From JAQGMV01 sp035525455 (GTDB lineage Bacteria; Pseudomonadota; Gammaproteobacteria; Burkholderiales; SG8-41), in contig DATLEF010000041.1 in NCBI GenBank assembly GCA_035525455.1, positions 1 to 32,395 on the forward strand: a stretch of 32,395 nucleotides of DNA, given 5' to 3'. The position numbers were made by a program, and so were the translations under genes. The notes beneath the pieces were generated by a model that worked only from the letters and a program-made list of their open reading frames with translations, searched no databases and was not told where the DNA came from. Numbering within the stretch: position 1 is the stretch's first letter; each line of letters opens with the position of its first letter. Of this stretch, positions 8,426-17,127 are shown one piece after another.

Positions 8426-9820
8426 CTATGGCGCGAGGTTCGTTTGCAGCGCGGACCAGCTCGCAACGATCGAAGCTTCTCCCGGTTGCGCCTGGAAACG
8501 CGCATCTACGCCGACGCCAGGCACGCACACCAGCGTCTCGCCGCAATAAATGAATGGAAGCCGGTCGCGCTGCCATGGCGGCACATGCGCTTCCTGCAAT
8601 AAATTTTTTACGGTTCGGCGCGGCCGGCGCGCATCGGTTTGAAGGCGCTCGCCGCCATTTCGTGCGCGGATCGTCACGACTTCGGATTCGAGCCGAGCGG
8701 CGCTCAAACCGGCGCCGCGTGCCCGAGCGAGCGTCAGCACTCCACCCATCTGCGGCAGTTCGACCTCGTGCTCGCCGTGCCAGGTGACGACGTTGGCCTC
8801 GCCGCGAGGGTCGGCCCTCGGCACGAGATGTACTATGCCGCGATGGCGCATGAGCGCGTATCCGCCAAGATCGACAGCGAGCCTCGCATCGCGTCTCGCG
8901 GTCAACACCTGCCGCAGCGCCTCCTCCAGCCGGTCCGCGTCCGGCATCGGCCAACCGCGCAGCCCAATCACGTACCGCAGTACGTTTTTTGCGCGTGCCG
9001 GCGCTACTTTTCGCAGCTCATCGACGGCCAGGCCCGCCCTCGCCATCGCATCTCCAGCGTCAAGACGCGCCAGATCGTCCAGTAGTTGTGCCGCCTCGCC
9101 CAGGTTGCGTGAGGCGCGGGAGAACGTCGTGCGATAAGCCGGAACGCGCTGCGCGATGACGGGCACGACGTCGTGTCGCACCCAGTTGCGCAAATATGCG
9201 GTATCGAGATTGCTTTCGTCCTCGATCCACCGGAGCTTCCGGCGCGTTGCATAACGCACGATGTCCACGCGCGGCACATCGAGCAGAGGGCGCACCAGGG
9301 AGACTTCGCGCGCGCGGCCGCGCGCACCCGTGATGACACGACGGCGTCGCAGTGGCATGGCCGCGAGGCCTTTCACACCCGCACCACGGAAAAGCTGCAA
9401 CAACAGTGTTTCCGCCTGATCGTCGGCGTTGTGCGCAAGCAGGATATGTTCGGTGTCTTCCTTGGCGAATTCGGCGTAGCGCGCTTCGCGGGCGGCGCGT
9501 TCGACGCTGTTTGCGCGCACGATATGCACTTTCGCGACTCGGCACGGCACGCCGCGTTCGCGGCATGCCGCCCTGCAAAAGCGCGCCCACGCCGCGGCGT
9601 TCGGGCTCAACTGATGATTGATGTGGGCGGCGCGAAGCCGGAATCCAAGCCGCGCGCAAAGCCGCGCCAGCACATCGAGCAGTACGATCGAATCGACGCC
9701 GCCGCTCAGACCGACAAGCAGCCGGTCGCCCGGACGCACCACGCACTTCAAGGCGCGTGAGACTTTTTCGACGAGACTCGGTGCCGGCTGCCTACTTCGT
9801 TTCTTCCTTGAATTTGCCAT
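8426..9820 (-). CDS. tilS: tRNA(Ile)-lysidine synthase
   Basis: TilS converts C34 of tRNA-Ile2 (anticodon CAU) to lysidine, letting it read AUA codons. The 464-aa product has the N-type ATP pyrophosphatase P-loop SGGVDS at residues 39-44. It also has the HINHQLSPNA and LLAHNADDQAET motifs of the catalytic domain, a central TilS substrate-binding region, and a C-terminal TilS_C domain (IRARNGGERLQTDARRPRRTVKNLLQ onward). The annotated ATG lies 29 bases inside the end of accA. A later in-frame TTG at about codon 24 would remove the overlap, but it would also cut into the helix preceding the P-loop strand, so the ATG is preferred. Confidence 0.95.
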   Translation of the reverse strand: MANSRKKRSRQPAPSLVEKVSRALKCVVRPGDRLLVGLSGGVDSIVLLDVLARLCARLGFRLRAAHINHQLSPNAAAWARFCRAACRERGVPCRVAKVHIVRANSVERAAREARYAEFAKEDTEHILLAHNADDQAETLLLQLFRGAGVKGLAAMPLRRRRVITGARGRAREVSLVRPLLDVPRVDIVRYATRRKLRWIEDESNLDTAYLRNWVRHDVVPVIAQRVPAYRTTFSRASRNLGEAAQLLDDLARLDAGDAMARAGLAVDELRKVAPARAKNVLRYVIGLRGWPMPDADRLEEALRQVLTARRDARLAVDLGGYALMRHRGIVHLVPRADPRGEANVVTWHGEHEVELPQMGGVLTLARARGAGLSAARLESEVVTIRARNGGERLQTDARRPRRTVKNLLQEAHVPPWQRDRLPFIYCGETLVCVPGVGVDARFQAQPGEASIVASWSALQTNLAP

Positions 9821-10766
9821 AGTTTATGAGCTTCTCGAAGCGCTTCTCGAGGAGCTCATTCACGGGCCGCTCGCGCAGCTGGCGCCAGCTCTCCTGCAGC
9901 GCTTTCTTCAGTGCCTGCATCATGCCTTCGTGATCGCGATGCGCGCCGCCGAGGGGCTCGTGCACGATTTTGTCGATCAGCCCCAACGCTTTCAAGCGCG
10001 TCGCCGTGATGCCGAGAGTTTCCGCGGCCTCCGCGGCAAAGTCCGCGCTTTTCCAGAGTATCGAGGCGCACCCTTCCGGCGATATCACCGAATACGTCGC
10101 GTATTGCAGCATCAGCGTCGTATCGCCCACCGCGATCGCAAGCGCACCCCCCGATCCACCCTCCCCGATGACGGTGCACACTATCGGCACCTTGAGCTCG
10201 GCCATCACATACAGATTGCGGCCTATCGCCTCGGACTGCCCGCGCTCCTCGGCGCCCACACCCGGGTATGCGCCAGGGGTATCGATGAAGGTGAAAACCG
10301 GAATGCTGAATTTCTCCGCGAGCTTCATGAGGCGCAACGCCTTGCGATAGCCTTCCGGCTTGGGCATGCCGAAGTTGCGAAAGATTTTTTCCTTGGTATC
10401 GCGCCCTTTCTGATGGCCGATCAGCATGCATGTCTCGCCGTTGAATCGCGCCAGCCCCCCGACAATCGCTGCATCGTCCGCATACACGCGATCGCCATGG
10501 AGCTCTTCGAATCCATCGAAGATTCCGGCAGCATAGTCGAGCGTGTAAGGGCGCTGAGGATGGCGTGCGACTTGCGCGATCTGCCAGGCGTTGAGCTTGC
10601 CGTAAATCTCTTTCGTCAGCGTGTGACTCTTCTTCTGCAGACGACTGATCTCTTCGGAGATATCGAGCGCCGAATCGTCCTGGACATAACGCAGCTCGTC
10701 GATCTTGGCTTCGAGCTCCGCGACCGGCTGCTCAAACTCGAGAAAAGTGGTTTTCATGACGGGCAA
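9792..10766 (-). CDS. accA: Acetyl-CoA carboxylase carboxyltransferase subunit alpha
   Basis: AccA with AccD forms the carboxyltransferase half of acetyl-CoA carboxylase, making malonyl-CoA for fatty acid synthesis. The 324-aa product has the expected length and the N-terminal LEFEQPVAELEAKIDELR. The crotonase-fold core contains GDRVYADDAAIVGGLA and FTFIDTPGAYPGVGAEERGQSEAI (read in two parts), plus the GEGGSGGALAI oxyanion region. The C-terminus overlaps tilS by 29 bases, suggesting coupled translation. The ggt stop codon lies 15 bases downstream of the reading start of this gene in the opposite sense of the coordinate axis, so ggt may be in the same transcription unit, upstream. Confidence 0.97.
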   Translation of the reverse strand: MPVMKTTFLEFEQPVAELEAKIDELRYVQDDSALDISEEISRLQKKSHTLTKEIYGKLNAWQIAQVARHPQRPYTLDYAAGIFDGFEELHGDRVYADDAAIVGGLARFNGETCMLIGHQKGRDTKEKIFRNFGMPKPEGYRKALRLMKLAEKFSIPVFTFIDTPGAYPGVGAEERGQSEAIGRNLYVMAELKVPIVCTVIGEGGSGGALAIAVGDTTLMLQYATYSVISPEGCASILWKSADFAAEAAETLGITATRLKALGLIDKIVHEPLGGAHRDHEGMMQALKKALQESWRQLRERPVNELLEKRFEKLINYGKFKEETK

Positions 10767-10781
10767 TGATATCGTAAGCGG

Positions 10782-12485
10782 TCAATACCACCCGACGCCC
10801 TCACCGCGGGGGTCGCTGGCGGATTGCGCCGTGCCGTCGCGCTTCGACTTGAATACCGCCTGCATGTTGCCCCAGCGGCGCTTCACGGTCTGCAGCGTGT
10901 GTCCTTTCGCCGTCATCGCTGCCCGCCATTCGTCGCTATATCCGTCGGGCTCGACTTCCAGCCGGTCCGGCCAGTACTGATGGTGATACCGGGGCAGAGC
11001 AACGAGCCGTTGCAGATCGACTTCGCGCATGCGCACGTACTCGAGAATCGCGAGCAGCAATTGGCTGACGATACGAGAGCCGCCGGGGGCGCCGAGCACG
11101 AGCACGCCTTTCTCGTCCTCCACGAAGGTGGGCGTCATGCTGGAAAGCGGCCGCTTGCGCGGCTCTATGCGATTGGCCTCTCCGCCGGGGAGTCGAAATG
11201 AATTTGGCACGCCGGCACGCAAACTGAAGTCATCCATTTCGTTGTTGAGCAGCACACCGGTGCCGGCAGCAACGATACCCGAGCCGAACAGCAGATTGAT
11301 CGTGAGCGTGGCGGCCACGCGATTGCCCCCGCTGTCGACGACTGAGAGATGCGTGGTGTTGTGACTTTCCGCGCGTGTGGAAACCATCATCGCGAGCGTA
11401 TCGCTTACCGTTGCTCGCGCCGGGTTGATGTCGAGCGCGCGCTCGCGCGCGTATTCGCGCGAAATCATGCGGCGCACGGGTACTGACACGAAATCCGGAT
11501 CGCCCAGCCGCAGCCGATCCTGAAATGCCCGCCGCAAAGTTTCGACGACGAGATGATCGGTAGACGGCTCCCCGATACGACCGGGCTTGAAGCGCTCGAG
11601 CATGGCGAGGCACTGCGCCAGCGCAATTCCGCCTGCAGAAGGCAAAGACGCTGCGGTGATGGTCACGCCCCGGTAATTGAATTGAACAGGCTCGCGTTCG
11701 ACGATTCTGTAGCTGCTCAAGTCTTTTGCGTGCCACGCCCCCCCTGCCCGGTTGACAGTCTCGACCAGCGCATTCGCGACCGGGCCCTCATAAAAGCCGG
11801 CTGCGCCGGACTGCGCGATGCGTTCGAGCGTCGTGCCGAGTGCGGCCTGTTGCAGGATGTAGCCAGGCGCCGGCGCGCGACCGCCGTCGAGAAACGTTTC
11901 GGTGTTGATGCCGCCTCGCAAAAAGGCCTCGCGCAGTTTGGCGATTTGCGCATAGCGTGCATCGACTTTGAAGCCTTCGCGCGCGAGCCGCACGGCGGGT
12001 GCAAGCGTGGTCGCGAGCGGCAGTTTGCCGTAGCGTTGGGCCACATGCACAAGACCGGCGGGCACGCCTGGAATCGCCGCGGCGGTTCCGCCGCGGACCG
12101 ATGCATCCGGAATAGGACGATCCTGGCTGTCCAGGTATTGCGCGCGCGTAACGCCGCTGGGAGCAGTCTCGCGCGCATCCACCATCACCTGCATGCGATC
12201 GGCTGCGCGGTGCAGCAGAAAAAAGCCGCCCCCGCCGAGGCCCGACGAATAAGGCTCCACCACGGCGAGTGCGGCCGCGACTGCCACCGCCGCGTCGAAA
12301 GCATTGCCGCCTTGTTCGAGGATCTCGCGCCCCGCCGCCGTAGCGAGCGGGTGCGCGGATGCAATCGCTGCCGTCTGCTGCGCATGGCCGAGGCGCGCTT
12401 CCACTGCGCAACTGAAAACAAGCGCGAGAATAAGCGCCTGCAACCACCGCTCGCGACGAACGGGGCGGGCAAACATCGTGATCAC
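10782..12485 (-). CDS. ggt: Gamma-glutamyltransferase (periplasmic glutathione hydrolase)
   Basis: GGT is an N-terminal-nucleophile hydrolase that cleaves gamma-glutamyl bonds, mainly of glutathione, in the periplasm. The 567-aa precursor has a basic N-terminus and a hydrophobic signal peptide (about residues 14-36). The large subunit contains ILEQGGNAFDAAVA and the GGGGFFLL motif. Autoprocessing is expected before T377 in the NTTHLSVVD motif, which would be the N-terminus of the small subunit and the catalytic nucleophile. The later GAPGGSRIVSQ segment is also conserved. No missing catalytic element was seen. The gene sits between accA and a dienelactone-hydrolase-like gene; this looks like a minus-strand series, but functional linkage is not implied. 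Confidence 0.95.
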   Translation of the reverse strand: MITMFARPVRRERWLQALILALVFSCAVEARLGHAQQTAAIASAHPLATAAGREILEQGGNAFDAAVAVAAALAVVEPYSSGLGGGGFFLLHRAADRMQVMVDARETAPSGVTRAQYLDSQDRPIPDASVRGGTAAAIPGVPAGLVHVAQRYGKLPLATTLAPAVRLAREGFKVDARYAQIAKLREAFLRGGINTETFLDGGRAPAPGYILQQAALGTTLERIAQSGAAGFYEGPVANALVETVNRAGGAWHAKDLSSYRIVEREPVQFNYRGVTITAASLPSAGGIALAQCLAMLERFKPGRIGEPSTDHLVVETLRRAFQDRLRLGDPDFVSVPVRRMISREYARERALDINPARATVSDTLAMMVSTRAESHNTTHLSVVDSGGNRVAATLTINLLFGSGIVAAGTGVLLNNEMDDFSLRAGVPNSFRLPGGEANRIEPRKRPLSSMTPTFVEDEKGVLVLGAPGGSRIVSQLLLAILEYVRMREVDLQRLVALPRYHHQYWPDRLEVEPDGYSDEWRAAMTAKGHTLQTVKRRWGNMQAVFKSKRDGTAQSASDPRGEGVGWY

Positions 12486-12510
12486 GTTCGGGTCACCCTT
12501 TGCCTCTGCG

Positions 12511-13404
12511 TCATGGTTTCAGATATCGCTCAAAGAATGCTTCCGCGCGCCGCTGGGTGTCGAGCATTGCAGCGCGATTCGGTGCGTGGCTTTGTTTGGT
12601 CTTGCCCGGATCGTCATACGAATGGTGCGCACCGTCGTACAACACGAACTCGACGGCTTCGCCACGCTCGCGCATGGCGTCAGCGAAACGGCGGCAAACC
12701 TGCGGGGAGACTTCGTCGTCTTCGGATGCCGCAAATATGAGCAGCGGCGCATACGGTCTGTAAACGCCTTGCTCCAGTTGCGTGCGACAGCCCGGATACT
12801 GCGCGACCCCGGCGAGAAAACCTCGCGCCATGCGCGGCTCAACCATGCCGGGTGCGTCCGATCCCATGGCCGAAAGCAGCGTCATGCCGCCGTTCGACCA
12901 GCCGTGCAGAGCGATGCGATCGGCGATCACATCGTTACGCGTGCGCAGATACGCGAGAGCAGCGTAGGCATCCAGCGGACGCGCCTGGCGCTCGCTGACT
13001 TCTGCCGGCCGCTCCTTGTAGGAGTGTTTCGGAAAACCTTCTGGATATCCTCGAGGCCCAAAACTGTCGACCAACAGCGCGATATAACCCCGGCTCGCCC
13101 AGAACTCGCCCCACATGCGGTGGCGCGCGCTCAGCGCTTCGGCGGTATGGATGCCGCGTTTGAGCGACGAGTACACGCCCGCGCGCCCGTGCAACATCAC
13201 GATGGCGGCATGCGGCCCAGGCAAGGCGGGTTTGTAGAGATAGCCCACGAGCTGTGTCCTGCCGTCAGCGGCCGCAAAGCTGACCGTTTCCGGTAGGCCT
13301 TCAGCCGAGCGTGCATCGAGCGCACTGCACGCGAGCGCAGCGGTGAGGAGTGCGCAGCGCATGAAGGCGAATACGCGAGCGGCGTGCTTAGTCGAGTGTC
13401 TCAC
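12511..13404 (-). CDS. Exported dienelactone-hydrolase-family alpha/beta hydrolase
   Basis: The 297-aa product has a hydrophobic N-terminal segment resembling a signal peptide (about residues 15-34) and then an alpha/beta-hydrolase domain. The HG-containing oxyanion strand is IVMLHGRAG. The nucleophile elbow is GWSNGG (Ser170), the acid is within SEDDEV (Asp229/230), and the base is in DGAHHSY (His260/261). Dienelactone hydrolases proper use Cys as nucleophile; Ser here suggests a related esterase or peptidase, and the substrate is unknown. The GTG start at 13404 lies 17 bases inside the upstream permease gene. The ATG at 13362 would give a neater signal peptide and no overlap, but neither has a clear Shine-Dalgarno sequence. 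Confidence 0.8.
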   Translation of the reverse strand: MRHSTKHAARVFAFMRCALLTAALACSALDARSAEGLPETVSFAAADGRTQLVGYLYKPALPGPHAAIVMLHGRAGVYSSLKRGIHTAEALSARHRMWGEFWASRGYIALLVDSFGPRGYPEGFPKHSYKERPAEVSERQARPLDAYAALAYLRTRNDVIADRIALHGWSNGGMTLLSAMGSDAPGMVEPRMARGFLAGVAQYPGCRTQLEQGVYRPYAPLLIFAASEDDEVSPQVCRRFADAMRERGEAVEFVLYDGAHHSYDDPGKTKQSHAPNRAAMLDTQRRAEAFFERYLKP

Positions 13405-14524
13405 GGTAACGTTTCAGCGCTATCCCGGCCATCACGACGAGGAACAATGCGATCGGCCACAAGTTGGGCGCAATCTCCGCCGCTCCACTGCCCTTCAGCA
13501 GTATGCCGCGCAGAATGCGCAGGAAATGGGTGAGCGGCAACACTTCGCCTATCCACTGTGCCCACTCGGGCATGCCGCGAAATGGAAACATAAATCCCGA
13601 GAGCAGGATAGACGGCAGGAAAAAGAAGAAAGCCATCTGCATCGCCTGCAACTGGTTCTGGGCGAGCGTCGAAAACGTGAAGCCGACCGAGAGGTTCGCA
13701 GCGATGAACACGATGAGGGCCAGCGAAAGCAGCGCGAGACTGCCCACCATCGGTACGCCGAACAGGAGTTTTGCGGCGATCAGGATGATCGTGACCTGCA
13801 CGTAGCCCACGACGATGTAAGGCAGGATTTTACCGACCATGACTTCCAGCGGACGCACCGGCGTCGCCAGCAGATTTTCCATCGTGCCCCGCTCGCGCTC
13901 GCGCGTCATGGCGAGCGCCGTCATCATCACCATCGTCATCGTCAGAATCGTACCTATCAGCCCCGGCACGATGTTGTACTGCGTTATGCCTTCCGGATTG
14001 TAGCGGCGGTGCACGCGCACCTCGAAGGGCGCGGCAACCGGCTGCAGCGTGGCAAGCGGGCCCTCCAGGTCGCGCACGAGGGCCGACTGATTCAGTGTAA
14101 GCAACGCGGCGATCGCGTTACTCGTCGCCGCCGGATCGGAAGCATCGGCCTCGACCAGGAGCACCGGGCGCTCGCCGCGCTGCAATTCACGCGAAAAATT
14201 GTGTGGAATGTTCAGGACGAATTGGGCGGTGCCGAGCGCCAATGCCTGCTCGGCTTCACTTTCGCTGGTCACCCGTCGCACGATCTTGAAATAACCGGTG
14301 TGCTCCAGTGCGGCGAGGAAGCTGCGGCTGAAGCTGCTTTGATCGGCAGAAAGAACGACCGTCGGCAGCGCTTTCGGATCGGAATTGATCGCAAAGCCGA
14401 AAAGAACCAACTGCAATATCGGGATCCCGACCATCATCGCGAACGTGAGGCGGTCGCGGCGCATCTGCACGAATTCCTTGACGATGATCGCCCACAACCG
14501 GTGCGACGAATACGAAGTCTTCAT
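13388..14524 (-). CDS. ABC-2 type transporter permease (YhhJ/YbhR-like)
   Basis: This 378-aa membrane protein follows the ABC-2 permease plan. There is one transmembrane helix near the N-terminus (about 25-48), a large extracytoplasmic domain, and five or so helices in the C-terminal half. The conserved stretch ALAMTRERERGTMENLL before the second half is a hallmark of the drug-efflux subfamily. It starts within the four-base ATGA overlap with the ATPase gene and follows an HlyD-type adaptor, so the three form an export unit of the YhiI-RbbA-YhhJ or YbhG-FSR type. Only one permease gene is present, so the channel would be a homodimer, or a second permease lies elsewhere. The substrate is unknown. 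Confidence 0.9.
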   Translation of the reverse strand: MKTSYSSHRLWAIIVKEFVQMRRDRLTFAMMVGIPILQLVLFGFAINSDPKALPTVVLSADQSSFSRSFLAALEHTGYFKIVRRVTSESEAEQALALGTAQFVLNIPHNFSRELQRGERPVLLVEADASDPAATSNAIAALLTLNQSALVRDLEGPLATLQPVAAPFEVRVHRRYNPEGITQYNIVPGLIGTILTMTMVMMTALAMTRERERGTMENLLATPVRPLEVMVGKILPYIVVGYVQVTIILIAAKLLFGVPMVGSLALLSLALIVFIAANLSVGFTFSTLAQNQLQAMQMAFFFFLPSILLSGFMFPFRGMPEWAQWIGEVLPLTHFLRILRGILLKGSGAAEIAPNLWPIALFLVVMAGIALKRYRETLD

Positions 14525-15495
14525 GCGTCTGCGTTTTGTTCTGCGCCTGGGGCATCCTGCGAAGTCCCCATATTATCCGGCGCTCCACTCATCAGCCTGA
14601 TGAAGACGTCCTCGAGGCTCGCCTCAGCGCGTCGCCATTCGAGCCCGGGGCGCCCTGCGTAGGCAGCGGCCGTTCGATCGAGCGCGGCGTGGTCGGTTCC
14701 GCTTACGTGCAGCGTATTGCCGAAAGGGACCACCATTGTGACACCCGGCTCTCGCCTCAGTGTTCGAGCGAGGTCGAAGACATCGGGGCCCGTGACGGCC
14801 CACGTGGCGAGTCCCGATTGTGCGATTACACCCTGCGATGTACCTGTCGCGAGGACCTGCCCATATGCGATATAGACGAGCTCGTGGCAGCGCTCGGCCT
14901 CGTCCATGTAATGCGTGCTCACGAGCACGGTGATGTCTTCTGCTGCAAGCTCGTGTATGTGTTCCCAGAATTCGCGCCGCGCTTTGGGATCCACTCCGGC
15001 GGTCGGCTCGTCAAGCAGCAACAATTGAGGTTCATGCAGGAGACACGCCGCCAGAGCGAGCCGCTGCTTCCAGCCGCCTGAAAGCTGTCCGGCGAGCTGG
15101 TGCCGGCGCTCGCCGAGGCCCAATCGCCCGAGCGTTCGCGCCACCACGCCACGCCGGTTCTCCACCGCATACACGCGGGCGATGAAATCGAGGTTTTCCT
15201 GTATCGAGAGATCTTCGTACAGGCTGAAGCGCTGCGTCATGTAACCCACGCGGCGCTTGATTTCCGGCGCCTCACGCAGGATGTCGAAACCCAGACACGT
15301 GCCGCGGCCGGCGTCGGGTCTAAGCAGGCCGCACAACATGCGTATCGTCGTCGTCTTGCCGCTGCCGTTGGGACCGAGAAAGCCGCAGATTCGTCCGCGC
15401 GTCACACGAAGATCGACGTTGTCCACCACGCGGCGGCCGTCGAAGCTTTTCGTGAGGCCGGTTACGTCGATCACCGCATCGCGAGTTTCCTGCAT
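14521..15495 (-). CDS. ABC transporter ATP-binding protein (multidrug/export type)
   Basis: The 324-aa product carries a full ABC ATPase. Walker A is GPNGSGKT (residues 41-48), the Q-loop is in GYMTQRFSLY, the signature is LSGGWKQR (138-145), Walker B is LLLLDEP (158-164) and the switch His is in STHYMDEAERC. The signature with W in place of the usual Q is common in YbhF/RbbA-type exporters. A C-terminal extension of about 90 residues (to ASLEDVFIRLM) is typical of the CcmA/NodI-like group. The ATG at 15495 was chosen because it shares one base with the HlyD stop codon (TGATG). Upstream in-frame extension to 15690 would overlap the HlyD gene and has no family support. Confidence 0.95.
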   Translation of the reverse strand: MQETRDAVIDVTGLTKSFDGRRVVDNVDLRVTRGRICGFLGPNGSGKTTTIRMLCGLLRPDAGRGTCLGFDILREAPEIKRRVGYMTQRFSLYEDLSIQENLDFIARVYAVENRRGVVARTLGRLGLGERRHQLAGQLSGGWKQRLALAACLLHEPQLLLLDEPTAGVDPKARREFWEHIHELAAEDITVLVSTHYMDEAERCHELVYIAYGQVLATGTSQGVIAQSGLATWAVTGPDVFDLARTLRREPGVTMVVPFGNTLHVSGTDHAALDRTAAAYAGRPGLEWRRAEASLEDVFIRLMSGAPDNMGTSQDAPGAEQNADA

Positions 15496-16481
15496 CAGGG
15501 CGCACTCAGGCGCACATCGAGCGGCTGCCCGGGATGAAGCTTCGCCGCGTCCTGAGACACCGGCCGCGCTTCGACCAGAAACACGAGCTTCGCGCGGTTT
15601 TCGCGACTGTAGATTACCGGTGGCGTGAACTCGGCTCGCGAGGAAATAAAAGTCACGCGCGCCGCTATCGCCGCTGCGCAGCCATCGCACGCAATCGTAA
15701 CGGGCTGACCGACTCGCAGCGTACCCAGTTGGGGCTCAGGGACAAAAAATCGCGCTTTGATGTTCTCGGGCGGCAGCAGGCTGGCGACAGGCGCTCCCGC
15801 CGGCACCCATTCCCCTTTGACGAACAACGTATCCGCCACGAGGCCGCTCACTGGCGCGCGGACCGACTTCTGCTCGAGACGCCACTCGGCCTGGGCGAGC
15901 GCGGCCTGGGCCGCTTCGACCGCCGCTTGCGCGGCGCGTATTTCGTCGTCTCGCGCAGAGAGCCGCGCTGTCGCGAGATCGGCTTTCAGCTGCTCGACGT
16001 GCGCACGGTCGCGCTCGTATGCCGTGCGTGTTTCGTCCAGTTTTTCCCGCGAGATGAAATTCTGACTCACGAGCTGCTCGGAGCGCCTGAGCTGCGATAA
16101 CGAAAGCTTCAGCGCGGCCTGCGTCTGATTGAGCTGTGCCTCGATTGCTGCAAGCTCGGTGGGACGGCGTCCTTTCTGCAGGTTTGCAAGCTGCGCTTCG
16201 GCTGCGCGCAAGCGCTGTTCGGCTTCGCGGCGGCCGGCCGATTCATTCTCGTTCTCCAGCGCAAAAAGCGGAGCGCCGGCCTGGACCTCCTCGCCGCGCC
16301 GCACGTGCAGGCGCTCGAGACGCCCGGCAAACGAGGCAGCCACACGCACGTACTCGCCTTCCGCGTAGCCCTGAAAACCTGAGGGCTCGCTGTGCTGACA
16401 TGCGCACAGGAGGAAGCTGAGAGCGCCTACGCAAAATACATGGGAAGGGACAGTCACCGCGCGCCAATATAAGCGGCGCAT
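15495..16481 (-). CDS. HlyD/EmrA-family periplasmic adaptor, probable lipoprotein
   Basis: This is the membrane fusion protein that would connect the inner-membrane ABC exporter to an outer-membrane channel. In the 328-aa product a leader ends in FLLCAC, a plausible lipobox with Cys28. A split lipoyl/barrel-sandwich domain follows (VRVAASFAGRLERLHVRRGEEVQAG at about 45-70, and the matching half SVRAPVSGLVADTLFVKGEWV at about 210). A long alpha-helical coiled-coil hairpin (about 80-200) lies between the halves, and a C-terminal beta domain follows. GGAG lies eight bases before the ATG. No outer-membrane TolC-like gene is in the window. The gene is the first of the HlyD-ATPase-permease set and is divergent from the small gene at 16530. 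Confidence 0.9.
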   Translation of the reverse strand: MRRLYWRAVTVPSHVFCVGALSFLLCACQHSEPSGFQGYAEGEYVRVAASFAGRLERLHVRRGEEVQAGAPLFALENENESAGRREAEQRLRAAEAQLANLQKGRRPTELAAIEAQLNQTQAALKLSLSQLRRSEQLVSQNFISREKLDETRTAYERDRAHVEQLKADLATARLSARDDEIRAAQAAVEAAQAALAQAEWRLEQKSVRAPVSGLVADTLFVKGEWVPAGAPVASLLPPENIKARFFVPEPQLGTLRVGQPVTIACDGCAAAIAARVTFISSRAEFTPPVIYSRENRAKLVFLVEARPVSQDAAKLHPGQPLDVRLSAP

Positions 16482-16529
16482 GCAGCTCCGGCAAGCGGAT
16501 ATACGGCGGCGCTAAGCGATAATTGCAGG

Positions 16530-17033
16530 ATGCAGCGCTCGGCAATCACAGCCATAGGCCTCGGGATGCGCGGCCACACCCGGTGGTGGAACGCGCTGTG
16601 CATTGCCGTCGGCGTGGTGTATGCAGCGCCGCTCACCTGGATAGCCTACGACCGCGTCGTCGAAGTCGGTCGAATCCAGCGCACACGGTTGATCGAGGAA
16701 CACCGCCTGTGGGAAGTCGACGCGCAATACAGCGGCTCGCCTCAAATGTGGACGCGCGTGGCGGCGCGCTTCCTGAACGACACTCAGCTCATGTCACGCA
16801 TGGCGAAAAAATACGGAAGCCTTGCCGATGAGATCGAGCTCGACTATCGACGACAGCTTGCTATCGCGCGTGCCGAAGCGATCGTGCCGCTGGTCGTCTG
16901 GTGGGTAATTCCGATGGGTATTCTTTACGCACTGGGGCGCATCTTGAATCGTCCAAGACCCCCGCCGCAGCGCAAGCGACAACCCCCGAGCATCACCGAT
17001 CCGCGCTACAAACCGCCCGCAGCCGGCGAGTAA
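16530..17033 (+). CDS. Hypothetical two-TM membrane protein
   Basis: I do not recognise this 167-aa protein. It has two hydrophobic segments, at about 21-39 (NALCIAVGVVYAAPLTWIAY) and about 117-136 (AEAIVPLVVWWVIPMGILYA), separated by a charged helical loop of roughly 75 residues, and ends in a Pro/Arg-rich tail. The topology suggests that both ends are cytoplasmic with the loop in the periplasm. It is the first plus-strand gene after the long minus-strand run and diverges from the HlyD gene with a 48-base gap. ATG at 16530 has only a weak, closely spaced GGA; ATG at 16566 is an alternative start. Reading the minus strand here gives only short low-quality frames, which supports a real plus-strand gene. 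Confidence 0.65.
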   Translation: MQRSAITAIGLGMRGHTRWWNALCIAVGVVYAAPLTWIAYDRVVEVGRIQRTRLIEEHRLWEVDAQYSGSPQMWTRVAARFLNDTQLMSRMAKKYGSLADEIELDYRRQLAIARAEAIVPLVVWWVIPMGILYALGRILNRPRPPPQRKRQPPSITDPRYKPPAAGE

Positions 17034-17127
17034 TCGCAAGGCCAGGCAGCGCGGGACCTGTTGGCAACTCTTCCGGGGAAAATCGTCCGCCCGTCGGGCG
17101 CGATGCGCATCAGCAAAACCACGACGG

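Noticed and set aside
13343..14662. Plus-strand open frame of 439 codons
   Set aside because: Antisense to the ABC permease; His/Arg/Gln-rich shadow typical of reverse-strand reading.
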